The notes beneath the pieces are model-generated. The model saw only the letters and a program-made list of their open reading frames with translations. It was not told where the DNA came from and ran no database searches. Below are positions 1 through 8,939 of a stretch of DNA of 64,000 bases, piece by piece. Position numbers and translations under genes: made by a program. How positions within the stretch are numbered: position 1 is the stretch's first letter; each line of letters begins with the position of its first letter. The stretch comes from Flagellimonas oceani (GTDB lineage Bacteria > Bacteroidota > Bacteroidia > Flavobacteriales > Flavobacteriaceae), in assembly GCF_011068285.1 (NCBI RefSeq), contig NZ_CP049616.1:1592501-1656500 (forward strand). The letters are read 5' to 3'.

Positions 1-746
1 GGTCAACCGTGACCATTGGCTCCGGTGAAGCTGGAGTTTTGTATAAATATTTTGGTGGTGGTGTGGTTACGGACGAACCGCCATTGGGAGAAGGTTTTCA
101 TTTGGTGGCGCCTTGGAACAAGGTCTACATTTATGAAGTTCGCCAACAGGAACGCTTGGAAAAAATGAACGTACTCTCATCCAACGGATTGGACATTAAA
201 TTGGAAGCGTCCGTTTGGTTTCAACCCGAATATAATGAGCTTGGAAAATTGCATCAGGAGAAAAGCGAACAGTATATCGAGCGTGTGCTGCTTCCGGCCA
301 TCCGCTCAGCCGCGCGTAGTGTAGTGGGCAGGTATACCCCGGAGCAATTGTACTCAAGCAAACGAGATGCCATCCAACAAGAAATTTTTGAGGAAACGGA
401 AAAAATTGTGGCAGACCAATACATTCAATTAAATGAGGTGCTGGTACGAGATGTTACGTTGCCGCCCACAATTAAGGATGCCATTGAGCGTAAATTAAAG
501 CAAGAGCAACAGTCGTTGGAGTACGAATTTAGATTGGTGACCGCTGAAAAAGAAGCAGAAAAAGTCCGTATTGAAGCCCAAGGTAAGGCAGATGCGAACC
601 GAATTTTGAGTGCATCTTTAACGGATAAAATATTGCAGGACAAAGGTATAGATGCAACCTTGAAACTATCGGAATCACCAAATGCCAAAATTGTGGTCGT
701 AGGGTCTGGTGAAAGTGGGTTGCCATTAATTTTGGGAAATAACTAA
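1..746 (+). CDS. Prohibitin/SPFH-family membrane protein, cut by left window edge
   Basis: The protein is of the prohibitin (SPFH/band 7) family, which forms membrane-anchored oligomeric rings involved in membrane organisation or protease control. The visible 247 codons hold the SPFH domain (about residues 5-170 of the visible part) and then a charged coiled-coil stretch rich in Glu, Lys and Ala, as in prohibitins. The reading frame is open to base 3, and the first visible residues read STVTIGSGEAGVL. This looks like the sequence just after the N-terminal membrane helix, so the true start and anchor lie left of the window and the GTG at 9 is not a credible start. The gene ends with TAA at 744-746, 130 bp before the his attenuator hairpin. 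The exact cellular role is not visible from the sequence. Confidence 0.85.
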   Translation, partial: STVTIGSGEAGVLYKYFGGGVVTDEPPLGEGFHLVAPWNKVYIYEVRQQERLEKMNVLSSNGLDIKLEASVWFQPEYNELGKLHQEKSEQYIERVLLPAIRSAARSVVGRYTPEQLYSSKRDAIQQEIFEETEKIVADQYIQLNEVLVRDVTLPPTIKDAIERKLKQEQQSLEYEFRLVTAEKEAEKVRIEAQGKADANRILSASLTDKILQDKGIDATLKLSESPNAKIVVVGSGESGLPLILGNN

Positions 747-756
747 ATTTCCCTTT

Positions 757-784
757 TTTGATATAAAAATATATCCTACTTTTG
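757..784 (+). promoter_or_regulatory. Candidate promoter of the his operon
   Basis: TACTTTTG at 777-784 matches the Bacteroidota -7 element TAnnTTTG. A TTTG at 757-760 could serve as the -33 element, with a slightly short 16-nt gap. Transcription would start near 788-791, almost at the leader-peptide ATG (792), so the leader mRNA would be nearly leaderless. Position and consensus support this; no start site is proven. Confidence 0.5.
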
Positions 785-791
785 AAGCATA

Positions 792-845
792 ATGAGAAAC
801 AAAAACACACATCATCATTTTTATACTTGCCCTCAAGCGAGATAG
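792..845 (+). CDS. His operon leader peptide (17 aa, His-His-His)
   Basis: A 17-codon open frame encodes MRNKNTHHHFYTCPQAR followed by TAG. Three consecutive CAT histidine codons (810-818) directly upstream of a histidine operon are the signature of a leader peptide for ribosome-mediated attenuation. After the His run the message contains CTCAAGCG (832-839), which can pair with the 5' arm of the terminator at 877-902. A ribosome stalled for lack of charged tRNA-His would leave that segment free; a ribosome reaching the stop codon would cover it. The peptide itself is expected to have no function. The His codons and pairing are seen directly; the regulation is inferred by analogy with enterobacterial his leaders. 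Confidence 0.8.
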   Translation: MRNKNTHHHFYTCPQAR

Positions 846-888
846 AAATGTATTGTTGTTTTTAAAAATATATTCTAACCCGTTTGAG
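832..888 (+). promoter_or_regulatory. Antiterminator of the his attenuator
   Basis: CTCAAGCG at 832-839, inside the leader-peptide frame, is complementary over 8 positions (one G-U) to CGTTTGAG at 881-888, the 5' arm and loop edge of the terminator. The two pairings exclude each other. This is the geometry needed for stalled-ribosome antitermination. Confidence 0.65.
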
Positions 889-908
889 AAATCAAACGGG
901 TTTATTTT
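877..908 (+). terminator. Attenuator terminator upstream of hisG
   Basis: AACCCGTTTGA (877-887), loop GAAA, and TCAAACGGGTT (892-902) form a perfect 11-bp stem followed by a T-rich run (TTTATTTTTT). It lies 38 bp before the hisG start and after the His-rich leader peptide, so it fits an attenuator. It may also stop read-through from the prohibitin gene. Confidence 0.85.
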
Positions 909-946
909 TTGTACCCCTTTGGTTTTTCAGACAAAACGATTGAAAA

Positions 947-1804
947 ATGACAAAAATTAGAATTGCTGTTCAAAAAAGTGGCCGATTAAATGAGGATTCG
1001 CTCGCCATTTTAAAAGATTGCGGTATTTCCATCGACAATGGAAAAGACCAATTAAAAGCGACTTCCCGTAATTTTCCTTTAGAGGTGTTTTACCTCCGGA
1101 ATGGTGACATCCCTCAATATTTGCGGGATGGGGTAGTGGACATTGCCATAATCGGAGAAAATGTTTTGATTGAAAAAGGAAAGGACATCTCTATTGCAGA
1201 ACGTTTGAATTTCTCCAAATGCCGTGTATCCTTGGCCGTTCCGAAAAACGAGACCTACAATTCCATCAAGGACTTTGAAGGTAAAAAGATTGCCACTTCC
1301 TATCCGAATACCGTCAAGGAATATTTGGCATCCAAAGGAGTGACGGCCGATTTGCACATTATCAATGGTTCTGTGGAAATTGCCCCCAACATTGGCTTAG
1401 CTTACGGAATCTGTGATATTGTCTCCAGTGGCAGTACGCTTTTCAAAAATAATTTGAAGGAAGTGGAAGTGATGTTGAAAAGCGAGGCGGTTCTTGCCGT
1501 ATCGCCAACCATTTCAGAGGAACGTAAAGAGCTGTTGAAGAAAATCCAGTTCAGGATCAAATCCGTGCTTCAAGCGCGTCAGAACAAATATGTGTTGATG
1601 AACGCTCCGAACGATAAATTGGACAAAATTATTTCTATTTTACCAGGGATGCGTAGCCCTACGGTCTTGCCCTTGGCGGAAGAGGGCTGGAGCTCGGTGC
1701 ACACCGTAATCAACCGGGAAACGTTTTGGGAAGTGATCGATGAGCTGAAACAAGCAGGTGCAGAAGGAATTTTGGTGTGTCCTATCGAAAAAATGGTATT
1801 GTAA
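947..1804 (+). CDS. hisG: ATP phosphoribosyltransferase HisG (long form)
   Basis: HisG catalyses the first committed step of histidine synthesis, joining ATP and PRPP to give phosphoribosyl-ATP in the cytoplasm. At 285 residues it is the long form: a periplasmic-binding-protein-like catalytic part (about 1-205) and a C-terminal ACT-like regulatory domain (about 210-285) through which histidine normally inhibits the enzyme. That form does not need HisZ, and none is seen here. It starts with ATG after GAAAA and is the first structural gene behind the attenuator, so supply is probably controlled both by attenuation and by feedback. A 61-bp gap holding a small hairpin separates it from hisD. Confidence 0.97.
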   Translation: MTKIRIAVQKSGRLNEDSLAILKDCGISIDNGKDQLKATSRNFPLEVFYLRNGDIPQYLRDGVVDIAIIGENVLIEKGKDISIAERLNFSKCRVSLAVPKNETYNSIKDFEGKKIATSYPNTVKEYLASKGVTADLHIINGSVEIAPNIGLAYGICDIVSSGSTLFKNNLKEVEVMLKSEAVLAVSPTISEERKELLKKIQFRIKSVLQARQNKYVLMNAPNDKLDKIISILPGMRSPTVLPLAEEGWSSVHTVINRETFWEVIDELKQAGAEGILVCPIEKMVL

Positions 1805-1835
1805 ACAATGACAGATAAGGTTTTAATGAATAATT

Positions 1836-1851
1836 GTCCCCTTGAGGGGAC
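1836..1851. repeat. Small palindromic hairpin between hisG and hisD
   Basis: GTCCCC-TTGA-GGGGAC forms a perfect 6-bp stem, followed by TTAGGGG. It lacks a T-run, so it is not a typical terminator. It looks like one of the short interspersed palindromes common between genes in Flavobacteriia and might act as an RNA processing or stability element in the operon mRNA. Confidence 0.45.
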
Positions 1852-1865
1852 CTTAGGGGTGTAAA

Positions 1866-3149
1866 ATGAAGAAAATAGTCAAACCAAATAAAAGTGATTG
1901 GGACGAAATTTTAAAGCGTCCCACGCAGACCGTTTCCGATATTGAAGCGGTGGTCAACAGCATTTTCAAAGAGGTGAAAGCTGATGGTGATACGGTCATC
2001 AAAAAATATACGGCCCAGTTTGATAAAGTTGCTTTGGATTCCCTTTCAGTGACCGAAACTGAAATAGAAACAGCAAATGGAAACGTTTCAGATGCTTTGA
2101 AACAAGCCATTAATTTGGCTAAATCCAATATTGAAAAATTCCATTCAGCCCAAAAAACAACCAAAGTTGCAATCGAAACAATGCCCGGGGTGGATTGTTG
2201 GCAGGAAAAACGCCCTATTCAAAAAGTAGGGTTGTATATTCCGGGAGGAACAGCCCCTTTGTTCTCGACCATTTTAATGTTGGCCATTCCAGCCAAATTG
2301 GCGGGATGCAAGGAAATAGTTCTTTGCACTCCACCATATACCAATGGTGAAATCAATCCAGCGATTTTATACACGGCCCAATTGTGTGGTGTAACGCAAA
2401 TTTTTAAAGTTGGAGGCATTCAGGCCATTGCAGGAATGACCTTTGGCACGGAAAGCATTCCAAAAGTCTATAAAATATTTGGTCCGGGGAACCAGTATGT
2501 GACCGTGGCAAAGCAATTGGCAACCAAATATGGGGTGGCAATCGATATGCCAGCTGGTCCCAGTGAATTATTGGTGGTCGCAGATGATTCTGCTAATCCC
2601 GCCTTTGTAGCCTCTGATTTATTGAGTCAAGCCGAGCACGGGGTCGATAGTCAAGTGATTTTGGTGTCGACATCAGAAAAACTGATTGGTGCAGTTGAGG
2701 AAGAAATCGAAAATCAAATAAAGGAATTGCCAAGAGCAGAAATCGCTCGCAAATCGATTGGCAACAGTAAATTGATTTTGGTAAAAAACGACGAAGAGGC
2801 TTTGGGTCTCATCAACGAATATGGTCCCGAGCACTACATTGTTTGCGTAGAAAACGAGAGTTACTATTTGGAAAATACGATGAACGCAGGTTCTGTTTTT
2901 ATTGGAAATTACACCCCCGAAAGTGCCGGAGATTATGCTTCTGGCACCAATCACACTTTGCCTACCAACGGTTACGCCAAACAATACAGCGGTGTAAATC
3001 TGGATAGTTTTATGAAGAGTATGACCTTTCAAAAAATATCGGAAAAAGGCATACAAGGTATCGGAAGTGCCATAGAATTGATGGCCGAAGCGGAAGGATT
3101 GCAAGCGCATAAAAATGCGGTGACCCTTAGATTAAAAAGTTTAAAATAA
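1866..3149 (+). CDS. hisD: Histidinol dehydrogenase HisD
   Basis: HisD carries out the last two steps of histidine synthesis, oxidising L-histidinol to L-histidine with two NAD+; the family uses a bound zinc. The protein has 427 residues, the usual length. Characteristic stretches are visible: the YIPGGTAP region, the GPGNQYV segment, the MPAGPSE segment, the SQAEHG segment with Gln/His zinc ligands, and GPEHYIV near residue 320. The stop codon TAA shares its last base with the ATG of hisC (position 3149), so the two are translationally coupled. Confidence 0.97.
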   Translation: MKKIVKPNKSDWDEILKRPTQTVSDIEAVVNSIFKEVKADGDTVIKKYTAQFDKVALDSLSVTETEIETANGNVSDALKQAINLAKSNIEKFHSAQKTTKVAIETMPGVDCWQEKRPIQKVGLYIPGGTAPLFSTILMLAIPAKLAGCKEIVLCTPPYTNGEINPAILYTAQLCGVTQIFKVGGIQAIAGMTFGTESIPKVYKIFGPGNQYVTVAKQLATKYGVAIDMPAGPSELLVVADDSANPAFVASDLLSQAEHGVDSQVILVSTSEKLIGAVEEEIENQIKELPRAEIARKSIGNSKLILVKNDEEALGLINEYGPEHYIVCVENESYYLENTMNAGSVFIGNYTPESAGDYASGTNHTLPTNGYAKQYSGVNLDSFMKSMTFQKISEKGIQGIGSAIELMAEAEGLQAHKNAVTLRLKSLK

Positions 3150-4195
3150 TGGAAGGGTTTGATTTAAATAAATTGGTCAGAGAATCGGTTCGTAAGCTAC
3201 AACCATATTCTTCCGCACGTGATGAATATGTTTCCGATGGTTCTGAGATGCTATTCTTGGATGCCAACGAAAACCCTTTTGACAATGGCGTAAATCGTTA
3301 CCCAGACCCTTATCAGCGAAGCCTTAAATCACTCTTGGCCGAGCAAAAAGGTTTGTCGGAAAGGCAAATTCTGCTTGGAAACGGTAGCGACGAAGTCTTG
3401 GATTTGATTTTTAGGGCGTTCTGTGAGCCCAATCAGGATAATATCATCAGTCTGCCCCCCACGTACGGGATGTATAAAGTACTTGCGGGAATAAATGCCG
3501 TAGAGAACAGAGAAGTGTTGCTGACAACTGATTTCGAACCCAATGTAGATGAAATCCAGAATGTGGTTGATGCCAATTCCAAGTTACTTTTCATTTGTTC
3601 GCCCAATAATCCAACCGGTAATGCTTTCAAAAAAGAAGGGATTCAGAAACTATTGGAATCCTTCAGTGGATTGGTGGTCATCGACGAGGCTTACATCGAT
3701 TTTTCAAAAGATGAAAGTTGGTTATCTGCACTTAAAACCTATCCGAATCTGATTGTGACCCAGACCTTGTCAAAAGCCTACGGGCTGGCGGGCATCCGAC
3801 TGGGGATATGCTATGCATCGGAAGAGATTATTGGTGTGTTGAACAAAATCAAACCGCCTTACAACGTCAACCAATTGACGCAGCAACAGGCCTTGCAACG
3901 TGTTTTGAACCAAGATTTGGTCAAGCAAGAGGTTCAGCAGATATTGGATGAAAGGGAAGAATTGATTAAAGCATTGAACGGTTTGGAATTTGTAAAGGAA
4001 TTATATCCAACCGACGCCAATTTTGTATTGGCCAAAGTGGATGATGCCAACAAACGTTACCAACAATTGTTGGAAAAACAGGTTGTGGTACGCAACCGAA
4101 GTACCCAACCGCTCTGCGAAAACACACTGCGCTTTACGGTAGGCACACCAGAAGAGAACAAAAAACTGATTGCTATTTTAAAAGAATTGAACTGA
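3149..4195 (+). CDS. hisC: Histidinol-phosphate aminotransferase HisC
   Basis: HisC is a PLP-dependent fold-type I aminotransferase that converts imidazole-acetol phosphate and glutamate to L-histidinol phosphate. The 348-residue protein shows the NENPFDNG substrate motif near residue 36, the SPNNPTGN motif, and the Schiff-base lysine K209 in [10 protein letters not shown]. The C-terminal [11 protein letters not shown] holds the phosphate-binding arginine. It overlaps the hisD stop by one base and the hisB ATG by one base, so it is embedded in a tight operon. Confidence 0.96.
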   Translation: MEGFDLNKLVRESVRKLQPYSSARDEYVSDGSEMLFLDANENPFDNGVNRYPDPYQRSLKSLLAEQKGLSERQILLGNGSDEVLDLIFRAFCEPNQDNIISLPPTYGMYKVLAGINAVENREVLLTTDFEPNVDEIQNVVDANSKLLFICSPNNPTGNAFKKEGIQKLLESFSGLVVIDEAYIDFSKDESWLSALKTYPNLIVTQTLSKAYGLAGIRLGICYASEEIIGVLNKIKPPYNVNQLTQQQALQRVLNQDLVKQEVQQILDEREELIKALNGLEFVKELYPTDANFVLAKVDDANKRYQQLLEKQVVVRNRSTQPLCENTLRFTVGTPEENKKLIAILKELN

Positions 4196-5331
4196 TGGGC
4201 AGAAAAGTACTATTCATTGATCGTGATGGAACCATTATCAAGGAAACTGTTGATGAGCAGATAGATGCCTTCGAAAAAATGATTTTTTATCCCAAAGCGT
4301 TTACCTATTTGGGTAAAATTGCCAAGGAACTGGATTACGAATTGGTAATGATCACCAATCAAGATGGGCTGGGTACCGATATTTTCCCTGAACACACCTT
4401 TTGGCCGGTGCACAATTTTATCGTCAAAGCCTTTGAAAATGAAGGGGTCGTATTTGATAATGTATTTATTGACAGAACTTTCCCAAAGGACAATGCGGAC
4501 ACCCGTAAACCTGGAACGGGAATGTTGACCTCCTATTTTTCCGAGGAGTACGATTTGGAGAATTCATTTGTCATCGGTGATCGTTTGACCGATGTGGAGT
4601 TGGCCAAAAACTTGGGCGCCAAAGGAATTTTTATTAATGATGAAACCCATTTGGGCACTGGAGAAATCACGGTGAAGCGCGAAGAACTGGATAACTACAT
4701 CGCTTTGGAAACCAATGATTGGGAAAAAATATACGAGTTTTTAAAATTGGAAAACCGGGTGGCGGAAATATCCCGAAAAACCAATGAAACTGACATATAC
4801 ATCAAAATCAACTTGGATGGAACTGGAAAAAGTGACATCAATACCGGTTTGGCATTTTTTGACCATATGTTGGACCAATTGGCGCGTCACGGACAAATGG
4901 ATTTGGAAATAAAAGTGGATGGTGATTTGGAAGTGGACGAACATCACACTATTGAAGACACCGCCATAGCGCTGGGCGAATTGTTTTCCAAAGCCTTGGG
5001 CAACAAACTGGGCATTGAACGCTATGGTTTTGCCTTGCCAATGGATGACTGCCTTGCCCAAGTAGCCATTGATTTTGGTGGACGCAATTGGCTGGTTTGG
5101 GACACTGAATTCAAGCGGGAAAAAGTGGGGGATATGCCCACCGAAATGTTTATGCACTTTTTCAAATCGTTCACCGATGGAGCCAAGGCCAATTTGAACA
5201 TTAAAGCAGAAGGCACCAACGAACACCATAAAATCGAGGCTATTTTCAAAGCTTTTGCCAAGTCCATAAAAATGGCGGTAAAGCGCGATGCGGAGAAAAT
5301 GGTTTTACCTTCAACTAAAGGAATGCTGTAG
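4195..5331 (+). CDS. hisB: Bifunctional histidinol-phosphatase / imidazoleglycerol-phosphate dehydratase HisB
   Basis: This is a fusion of two enzymes of the pathway. Residues 1-170 are a HAD-type histidinol phosphatase with the catalytic DRDGT motif (D9, D11). Residues 185-378 are the imidazoleglycerol-phosphate dehydratase domain, with the metal-binding HHTIED motif near residue 250 and a second His-His motif (EHHKIEA) near residue 344. The length of 378 fits the bifunctional enterobacterial/Bacteroidota type. It begins on the last base of the hisC stop region, and its stop codon is immediately followed by the hisH ATG. Confidence 0.97.
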   Translation: MGRKVLFIDRDGTIIKETVDEQIDAFEKMIFYPKAFTYLGKIAKELDYELVMITNQDGLGTDIFPEHTFWPVHNFIVKAFENEGVVFDNVFIDRTFPKDNADTRKPGTGMLTSYFSEEYDLENSFVIGDRLTDVELAKNLGAKGIFINDETHLGTGEITVKREELDNYIALETNDWEKIYEFLKLENRVAEISRKTNETDIYIKINLDGTGKSDINTGLAFFDHMLDQLARHGQMDLEIKVDGDLEVDEHHTIEDTAIALGELFSKALGNKLGIERYGFALPMDDCLAQVAIDFGGRNWLVWDTEFKREKVGDMPTEMFMHFFKSFTDGAKANLNIKAEGTNEHHKIEAIFKAFAKSIKMAVKRDAEKMVLPSTKGML

Positions 5332-5919
5332 ATGAAAATTGTTATAATTGATTACGGTGCCGGAAATATCCAAAGCATTATGTTTGCCATAAAGCGGCTA
5401 GGTTACGAAGCGGTTTTAAGCCACGATGCGGATGAAATCCGAAATGCCGATAAAGTCATTTTTCCAGGAGTGGGAGAGGCCAGTTCAGCTATGGCAAAAT
5501 TAAAGGCAACTGGATTGGACAAGGTGATTCCAACGCTGAAACAGCCGGTTTTGGGCATCTGTTTGGGTATGCAGTTGATGTGCCATTCATCCGAAGAAGG
5601 AAATACCGAAGGTTTGGGCATCTTTGATTTGGATGTGGTCAAATTCTCCAACAAAGTGAAGGTGCCACAAATTGGCTGGAACCAAATTTCAGACTTAAAA
5701 AGCAAATTGTTCACCGATATTCCCGAGAAATCCTATATCTATTTGGTGCATAGCTTTTATGCCCCGATTGGTTCGGAAACCATTGCCGCTTCTGAATATG
5801 ATGTGGAATATAGTGCTGCTTTGCAGAAAGCTAATTTTTACGGTGTACAGTTCCACCCCGAAAAAAGTAGCGATGTAGGCAGTCAAATCCTTCAAAATTT
5901 TCTAAATATTGCAGTATGA
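5332..5919 (+). CDS. hisH: Imidazole glycerol phosphate synthase glutaminase subunit HisH
   Basis: HisH is the class I glutamine amidotransferase half of the IGP synthase. It releases ammonia from glutamine and channels it to HisF. The 195-residue protein shows the nucleophile C77 in GICLGMQ and the His/Glu pair H175 and E177 in FHPEKS. It starts right after the hisB stop and overlaps hisA by four bases (ATGA). Its partner hisF lies two genes further down, after hisA and two non-histidine genes. Confidence 0.97.
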   Translation: MKIVIIDYGAGNIQSIMFAIKRLGYEAVLSHDADEIRNADKVIFPGVGEASSAMAKLKATGLDKVIPTLKQPVLGICLGMQLMCHSSEEGNTEGLGIFDLDVVKFSNKVKVPQIGWNQISDLKSKLFTDIPEKSYIYLVHSFYAPIGSETIAASEYDVEYSAALQKANFYGVQFHPEKSSDVGSQILQNFLNIAV

Positions 5920-6647
5920 GAATCATTCCAGCCATAGACATTATTGACGGAAAATGTGTGCGACTTTCCAAGGGCGATTATAGCACCAAAAAAATATACA
6001 ACGAAAATCCGTTGGAGGTCGCGAAAGAGTTCGAGGCGCACGGTATTCAACATTTACATTTGGTGGATTTGGACGGCGCAAAGTCCAAGCATATTGTCAA
6101 CTACAAAGTCTTGGAGACCATTGCCTTAAAAACCAATTTACAAATTGACTTTGGGGGTGGACTAAAATCCGGAGATGATTTACATATTGCATTTCAGAGC
6201 GGTGCGCACCAAATTACCGGTGGAAGCATTGCGGTGAAGGACAGGGAAACCTTTTTGAGCTGGTTATCGACCTATGGCGCCAGAAAAATCATTCTGGGAG
6301 CCGATGCCAAAGATGAAAAAGTAGCGGTATCCGGCTGGCAGGAAGAATCTGATTTGGAGCTAATTCCCTTTGTTCAAGAATACCAATCCGAAGGAATTGA
6401 ATATGTTATCTGTACCGATATCAGCAAGGATGGCATGCTACAAGGTCCTGCCTTCCAGTTGTACAAAAAAATGCTGTCAAAAACCAAAAAAGGCTTACAT
6501 TTAATTGCCAGTGGTGGAATCTCCACCTTTGACGAACTCCCCAAACTTGCAGAGATTGGCTGTGAAGGCACAATCATTGGCAAAGCCATTTATGAAGGCA
6601 AGATCAGTTTAAAGCAATTGGAACATTATATTCTTGAAAATGGATAA
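5916..6647 (+). CDS. hisA: ProFAR isomerase HisA
   Basis: HisA is a (beta/alpha)8 barrel isomerase that converts ProFAR to PRFAR in step four of the pathway. The protein has 243 residues. The N-terminal [13 protein letters not shown] carries the catalytic aspartate, CTDISKDG carries the second one, and LIASGGIS is a phosphate-binding loop typical of HisA/HisF barrels. It overlaps hisH by four bases. The next gene (DinB-like) begins inside its last codons, so the operon continues without a break. Confidence 0.96.
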   Translation: MRIIPAIDIIDGKCVRLSKGDYSTKKIYNENPLEVAKEFEAHGIQHLHLVDLDGAKSKHIVNYKVLETIALKTNLQIDFGGGLKSGDDLHIAFQSGAHQITGGSIAVKDRETFLSWLSTYGARKIILGADAKDEKVAVSGWQEESDLELIPFVQEYQSEGIEYVICTDISKDGMLQGPAFQLYKKMLSKTKKGLHLIASGGISTFDELPKLAEIGCEGTIIGKAIYEGKISLKQLEHYILENG

Positions 6648-7158
6648 GGAAAAAGAACTCCAGGAAGAATTGGTTTGGAACGCGGGCTACCGTATGAACG
6701 AGAGCCTTCGTATGATCAAAATTTGTTTGGATCAGTTGTCGGAAGAGCAGGTATGGGAAAAGCCCAATGAATCCAGCAACAGCATTGCCAACCTCATTCT
6801 GCATTTATGTGGAAACATTACCCAATATGGGATTGCTTCCATTCAAAATTTAGAAGATGAACGGATAAGGGACGAAGAATTCTCAACGGATTCAGGTTAT
6901 ACCAAAACGGAACTCATTAAAAAATTGGAGGACACTATCTCCGATGCCAAAAGGGCGTTCTACGATGCTCCGCTCACTGAATTATTGCGTAAACGAAACG
7001 TACAAGGATTTAATTTTTCCGGTGTGGGCAACATTATCCATGTCACGGAGCACCTATCCTATCACACGGGTCAAATAGCACTTTGGACCAAAATTTTGCA
7101 GAACCGGGATTTGGGCTTTTATGGAGGTGTCAACCTGAATGCCAAGAACGAAAGCTAG
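6640..7158 (+). CDS. DinB/DUF1572-family protein inside the his operon
   Basis: The protein has about 172 residues and looks like the DinB four-helix-bundle superfamily, DUF1572-like. Three conserved histidines that bind a metal in this fold are visible: one in NLILHLCGN and two in the [13 protein letters not shown] segment. Many members are thiol-dependent transferases (bacillithiol, mycothiol), but the substrate here is unknown. The ATG at 6640 overlaps the hisA end; a TTG at 6634 in the same frame is less likely. Its place between hisA and hisF suggests co-expression with histidine synthesis, but no pathway role is known to me. Confidence 0.8.
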   Translation: MDKEKELQEELVWNAGYRMNESLRMIKICLDQLSEEQVWEKPNESSNSIANLILHLCGNITQYGIASIQNLEDERIRDEEFSTDSGYTKTELIKKLEDTISDAKRAFYDAPLTELLRKRNVQGFNFSGVGNIIHVTEHLSYHTGQIALWTKILQNRDLGFYGGVNLNAKNES

Positions 7159-7175
7159 CGCTGTAAATAAAGCCT

Positions 7176-7502
7176 ATGAACTGGATATTATTGATAATTG
7201 CCGGCTTTTTTGAAGTTGCCTTTGCAGCATGTTTAGGAAAGGCGAAAGAAACAACGGGCACGGAAATGATGTATTGGTACATAGGGTTTGTGGTCTGCTT
7301 AGCCATAAGTATGATTTTGCTGGTTAAAGCCACACAGGAATTGCCAATAGGTACCGCATATGCTGTATGGACCGGAATCGGTGCCGTGGGGACCGTACTG
7401 TTTGGTATCTTTGTTTTTAAAGAGCCCGCAACATTTTGGAGACTATTTTTTATAACCACCTTGATTGCTTCAATTATTGGTTTAAAAGTAGTATCGCATT
7501 AG
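7176..7502 (+). CDS. Small multidrug resistance (SMR/Gdx-like) transporter
   Basis: This is a 108-residue protein with four predicted membrane helices, the standard SMR size. The essential membrane glutamate is E13 (IIAGFFEVAFA). The segment QELPIGTAYAVWTGIGAVGT in helix 3 is typical of the SMR family. The sequence leans toward the SugE/Gdx guanidinium-exporter type, but the substrate cannot be fixed by eye. It sits 17 bp after the DinB-like gene and 19 bp before hisF, so it is transcribed with the his operon. Its presence there is unexplained. Confidence 0.85.
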   Translation: MNWILLIIAGFFEVAFAACLGKAKETTGTEMMYWYIGFVVCLAISMILLVKATQELPIGTAYAVWTGIGAVGTVLFGIFVFKEPATFWRLFFITTLIASIIGLKVVSH

Positions 7503-7521
7503 TGCAATCAAAGAAAAATAA

Positions 7522-8277
7522 ATGCTTACAAAAAGAATCATACCCTGTCTCGATATCAAAAACGGTAGAACCGTAAAAGGAATCAACTTTGTGGACCTTC
7601 GCGATGCAGGTGACCCTGTGGAACTGGCGTCCATTTATGCCAAAGAAGGTGCCGATGAATTGGTTTTTTTGGACATTTCAGCGACCGAAGAAAAACGTAA
7701 GACTTTGGCGGAATTGGTCTATCACGTAGCGGAGACCATCAACATACCCTTTACCGTGGGCGGCGGGATTTCTTCCGTGGAAGATGTGGATATTCTCTTA
7801 AAAAATGGAGCTGACAAGGTTTCTATCAACTCATCTGCGGTTAAAAGACCGGAATTGATCAATGAACTGGTCGCCAAGTTCGGTTCTCAATGTATCGTTG
7901 TTGCCATTGATGCCAAGCAAATAGACGGACAATGGAAAGTCCATTTGGTGGGAGGGAAGGTTCCCACGGAAATTGACCTTTTTGATTGGGCGAAAGAAGT
8001 GGAAGAACGTGGTGCAGGGGAGATTTTGTTCACTTCGATGGACCACGATGGTACCAAAAGAGGCTTTGCCAACCAAGCTTTGGCAGCGTTGTCAGACCTA
8101 GTGAACATTCCAGTGATTGCATCAGGTGGTGCGGGAAACATATCACATTTTACGGATACTTTTAAAGATGGCAAAGCGGATGCTGCCTTGGCTGCAAGCG
8201 TTTTTCATTTTAAGGAAATCGAAATCAATACACTCAAAAAAGAATTAAGGGAAGAAGGAATTCCTGTAAGGATATAA
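7522..8277 (+). CDS. hisF: Imidazole glycerol phosphate synthase cyclase subunit HisF
   Basis: HisF is the (beta/alpha)8 barrel cyclase that uses ammonia from HisH to convert PRFAR to IGP and AICAR. The protein has 251 residues. It shows the catalytic D11 in [13 protein letters not shown], a second Asp in VVAIDAK near residue 130, and the phosphate loops VGGGIS and IASGGAG. It is separated from its partner hisH by hisA and two foreign genes. Two bases separate it from hisIE. Confidence 0.97.
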   Translation: MLTKRIIPCLDIKNGRTVKGINFVDLRDAGDPVELASIYAKEGADELVFLDISATEEKRKTLAELVYHVAETINIPFTVGGGISSVEDVDILLKNGADKVSINSSAVKRPELINELVAKFGSQCIVVAIDAKQIDGQWKVHLVGGKVPTEIDLFDWAKEVEERGAGEILFTSMDHDGTKRGFANQALAALSDLVNIPVIASGGAGNISHFTDTFKDGKADAALAASVFHFKEIEINTLKKELREEGIPVRI

Positions 8278-8279
8278 TA

Positions 8280-8876
8280 ATGCAAATAGACTTCAATAAA
8301 AATTCAGACGGACTTGTACCAGCCATCATTCAGGATGCAAACACCAAAAATGTGTTGATGCTGGGCTATATGAACCAAGAGGCGTTTGAAAAAACCAAGG
8401 AAACCCAAAAAGTCACATTTTTCAGCCGTTCCAAACAGCGTTTATGGACCAAAGGCGAAGAAAGCGGGAACTTTTTGAACCTTGTGGATATGAAAGTGGA
8501 TTGTGATAAGGATACGCTTTTGGTTAGAGTGAATCCCGTTGGGCCTACCTGCCACACAGGAACAGACACCTGCTGGGCCGAAGAAAATGTTCAAGGGTAT
8601 GGTTTCTTGTCAAAACTTGAAAACATCATCGAATCCAGAAAAAAGGACCAAGAGAATCCGGATAGCTATGTGGCCTCCTTGTTCCGAAAAGGCATCAACA
8701 AGATTGCCCAAAAAGTTGGGGAAGAGGCTGTGGAAACCGTGATAGAGGCCAAAGACGACAACGAGGAACTTTTCTTGAATGAAAGCGCCGACCTGCTATT
8801 TCACTATTTGATTCTGTTGCAAGCCAAAGGCTATTCCCTGGACGATATTGCCCAAGTACTGGAAAAGCGTCATTAA
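8280..8876 (+). CDS. hisIE: Bifunctional phosphoribosyl-AMP cyclohydrolase / phosphoribosyl-ATP pyrophosphatase HisIE
   Basis: This is a fusion protein of 198 residues performing steps two and three. The HisI part (1-110) has FFSRSKQRLW with the substrate-binding region and the zinc site CHTGTDTCW. The HisE part (115-198) shows the MazG-like helical motif with conserved acidic residues in KVGEEAVETVIEA. It is the last gene of the operon. No strong terminator is seen in the 63 bp before the next gene. Confidence 0.97.
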   Translation: MQIDFNKNSDGLVPAIIQDANTKNVLMLGYMNQEAFEKTKETQKVTFFSRSKQRLWTKGEESGNFLNLVDMKVDCDKDTLLVRVNPVGPTCHTGTDTCWAEENVQGYGFLSKLENIIESRKKDQENPDSYVASLFRKGINKIAQKVGEEAVETVIEAKDDNEELFLNESADLLFHYLILLQAKGYSLDDIAQVLEKRH

Positions 8877-8939
8877 ACAAATCCGTTAAGTTTTTTCTAA
8901 ACGTTTAGTCGTTACAGCGAAATACCGTAAATTTATGTA

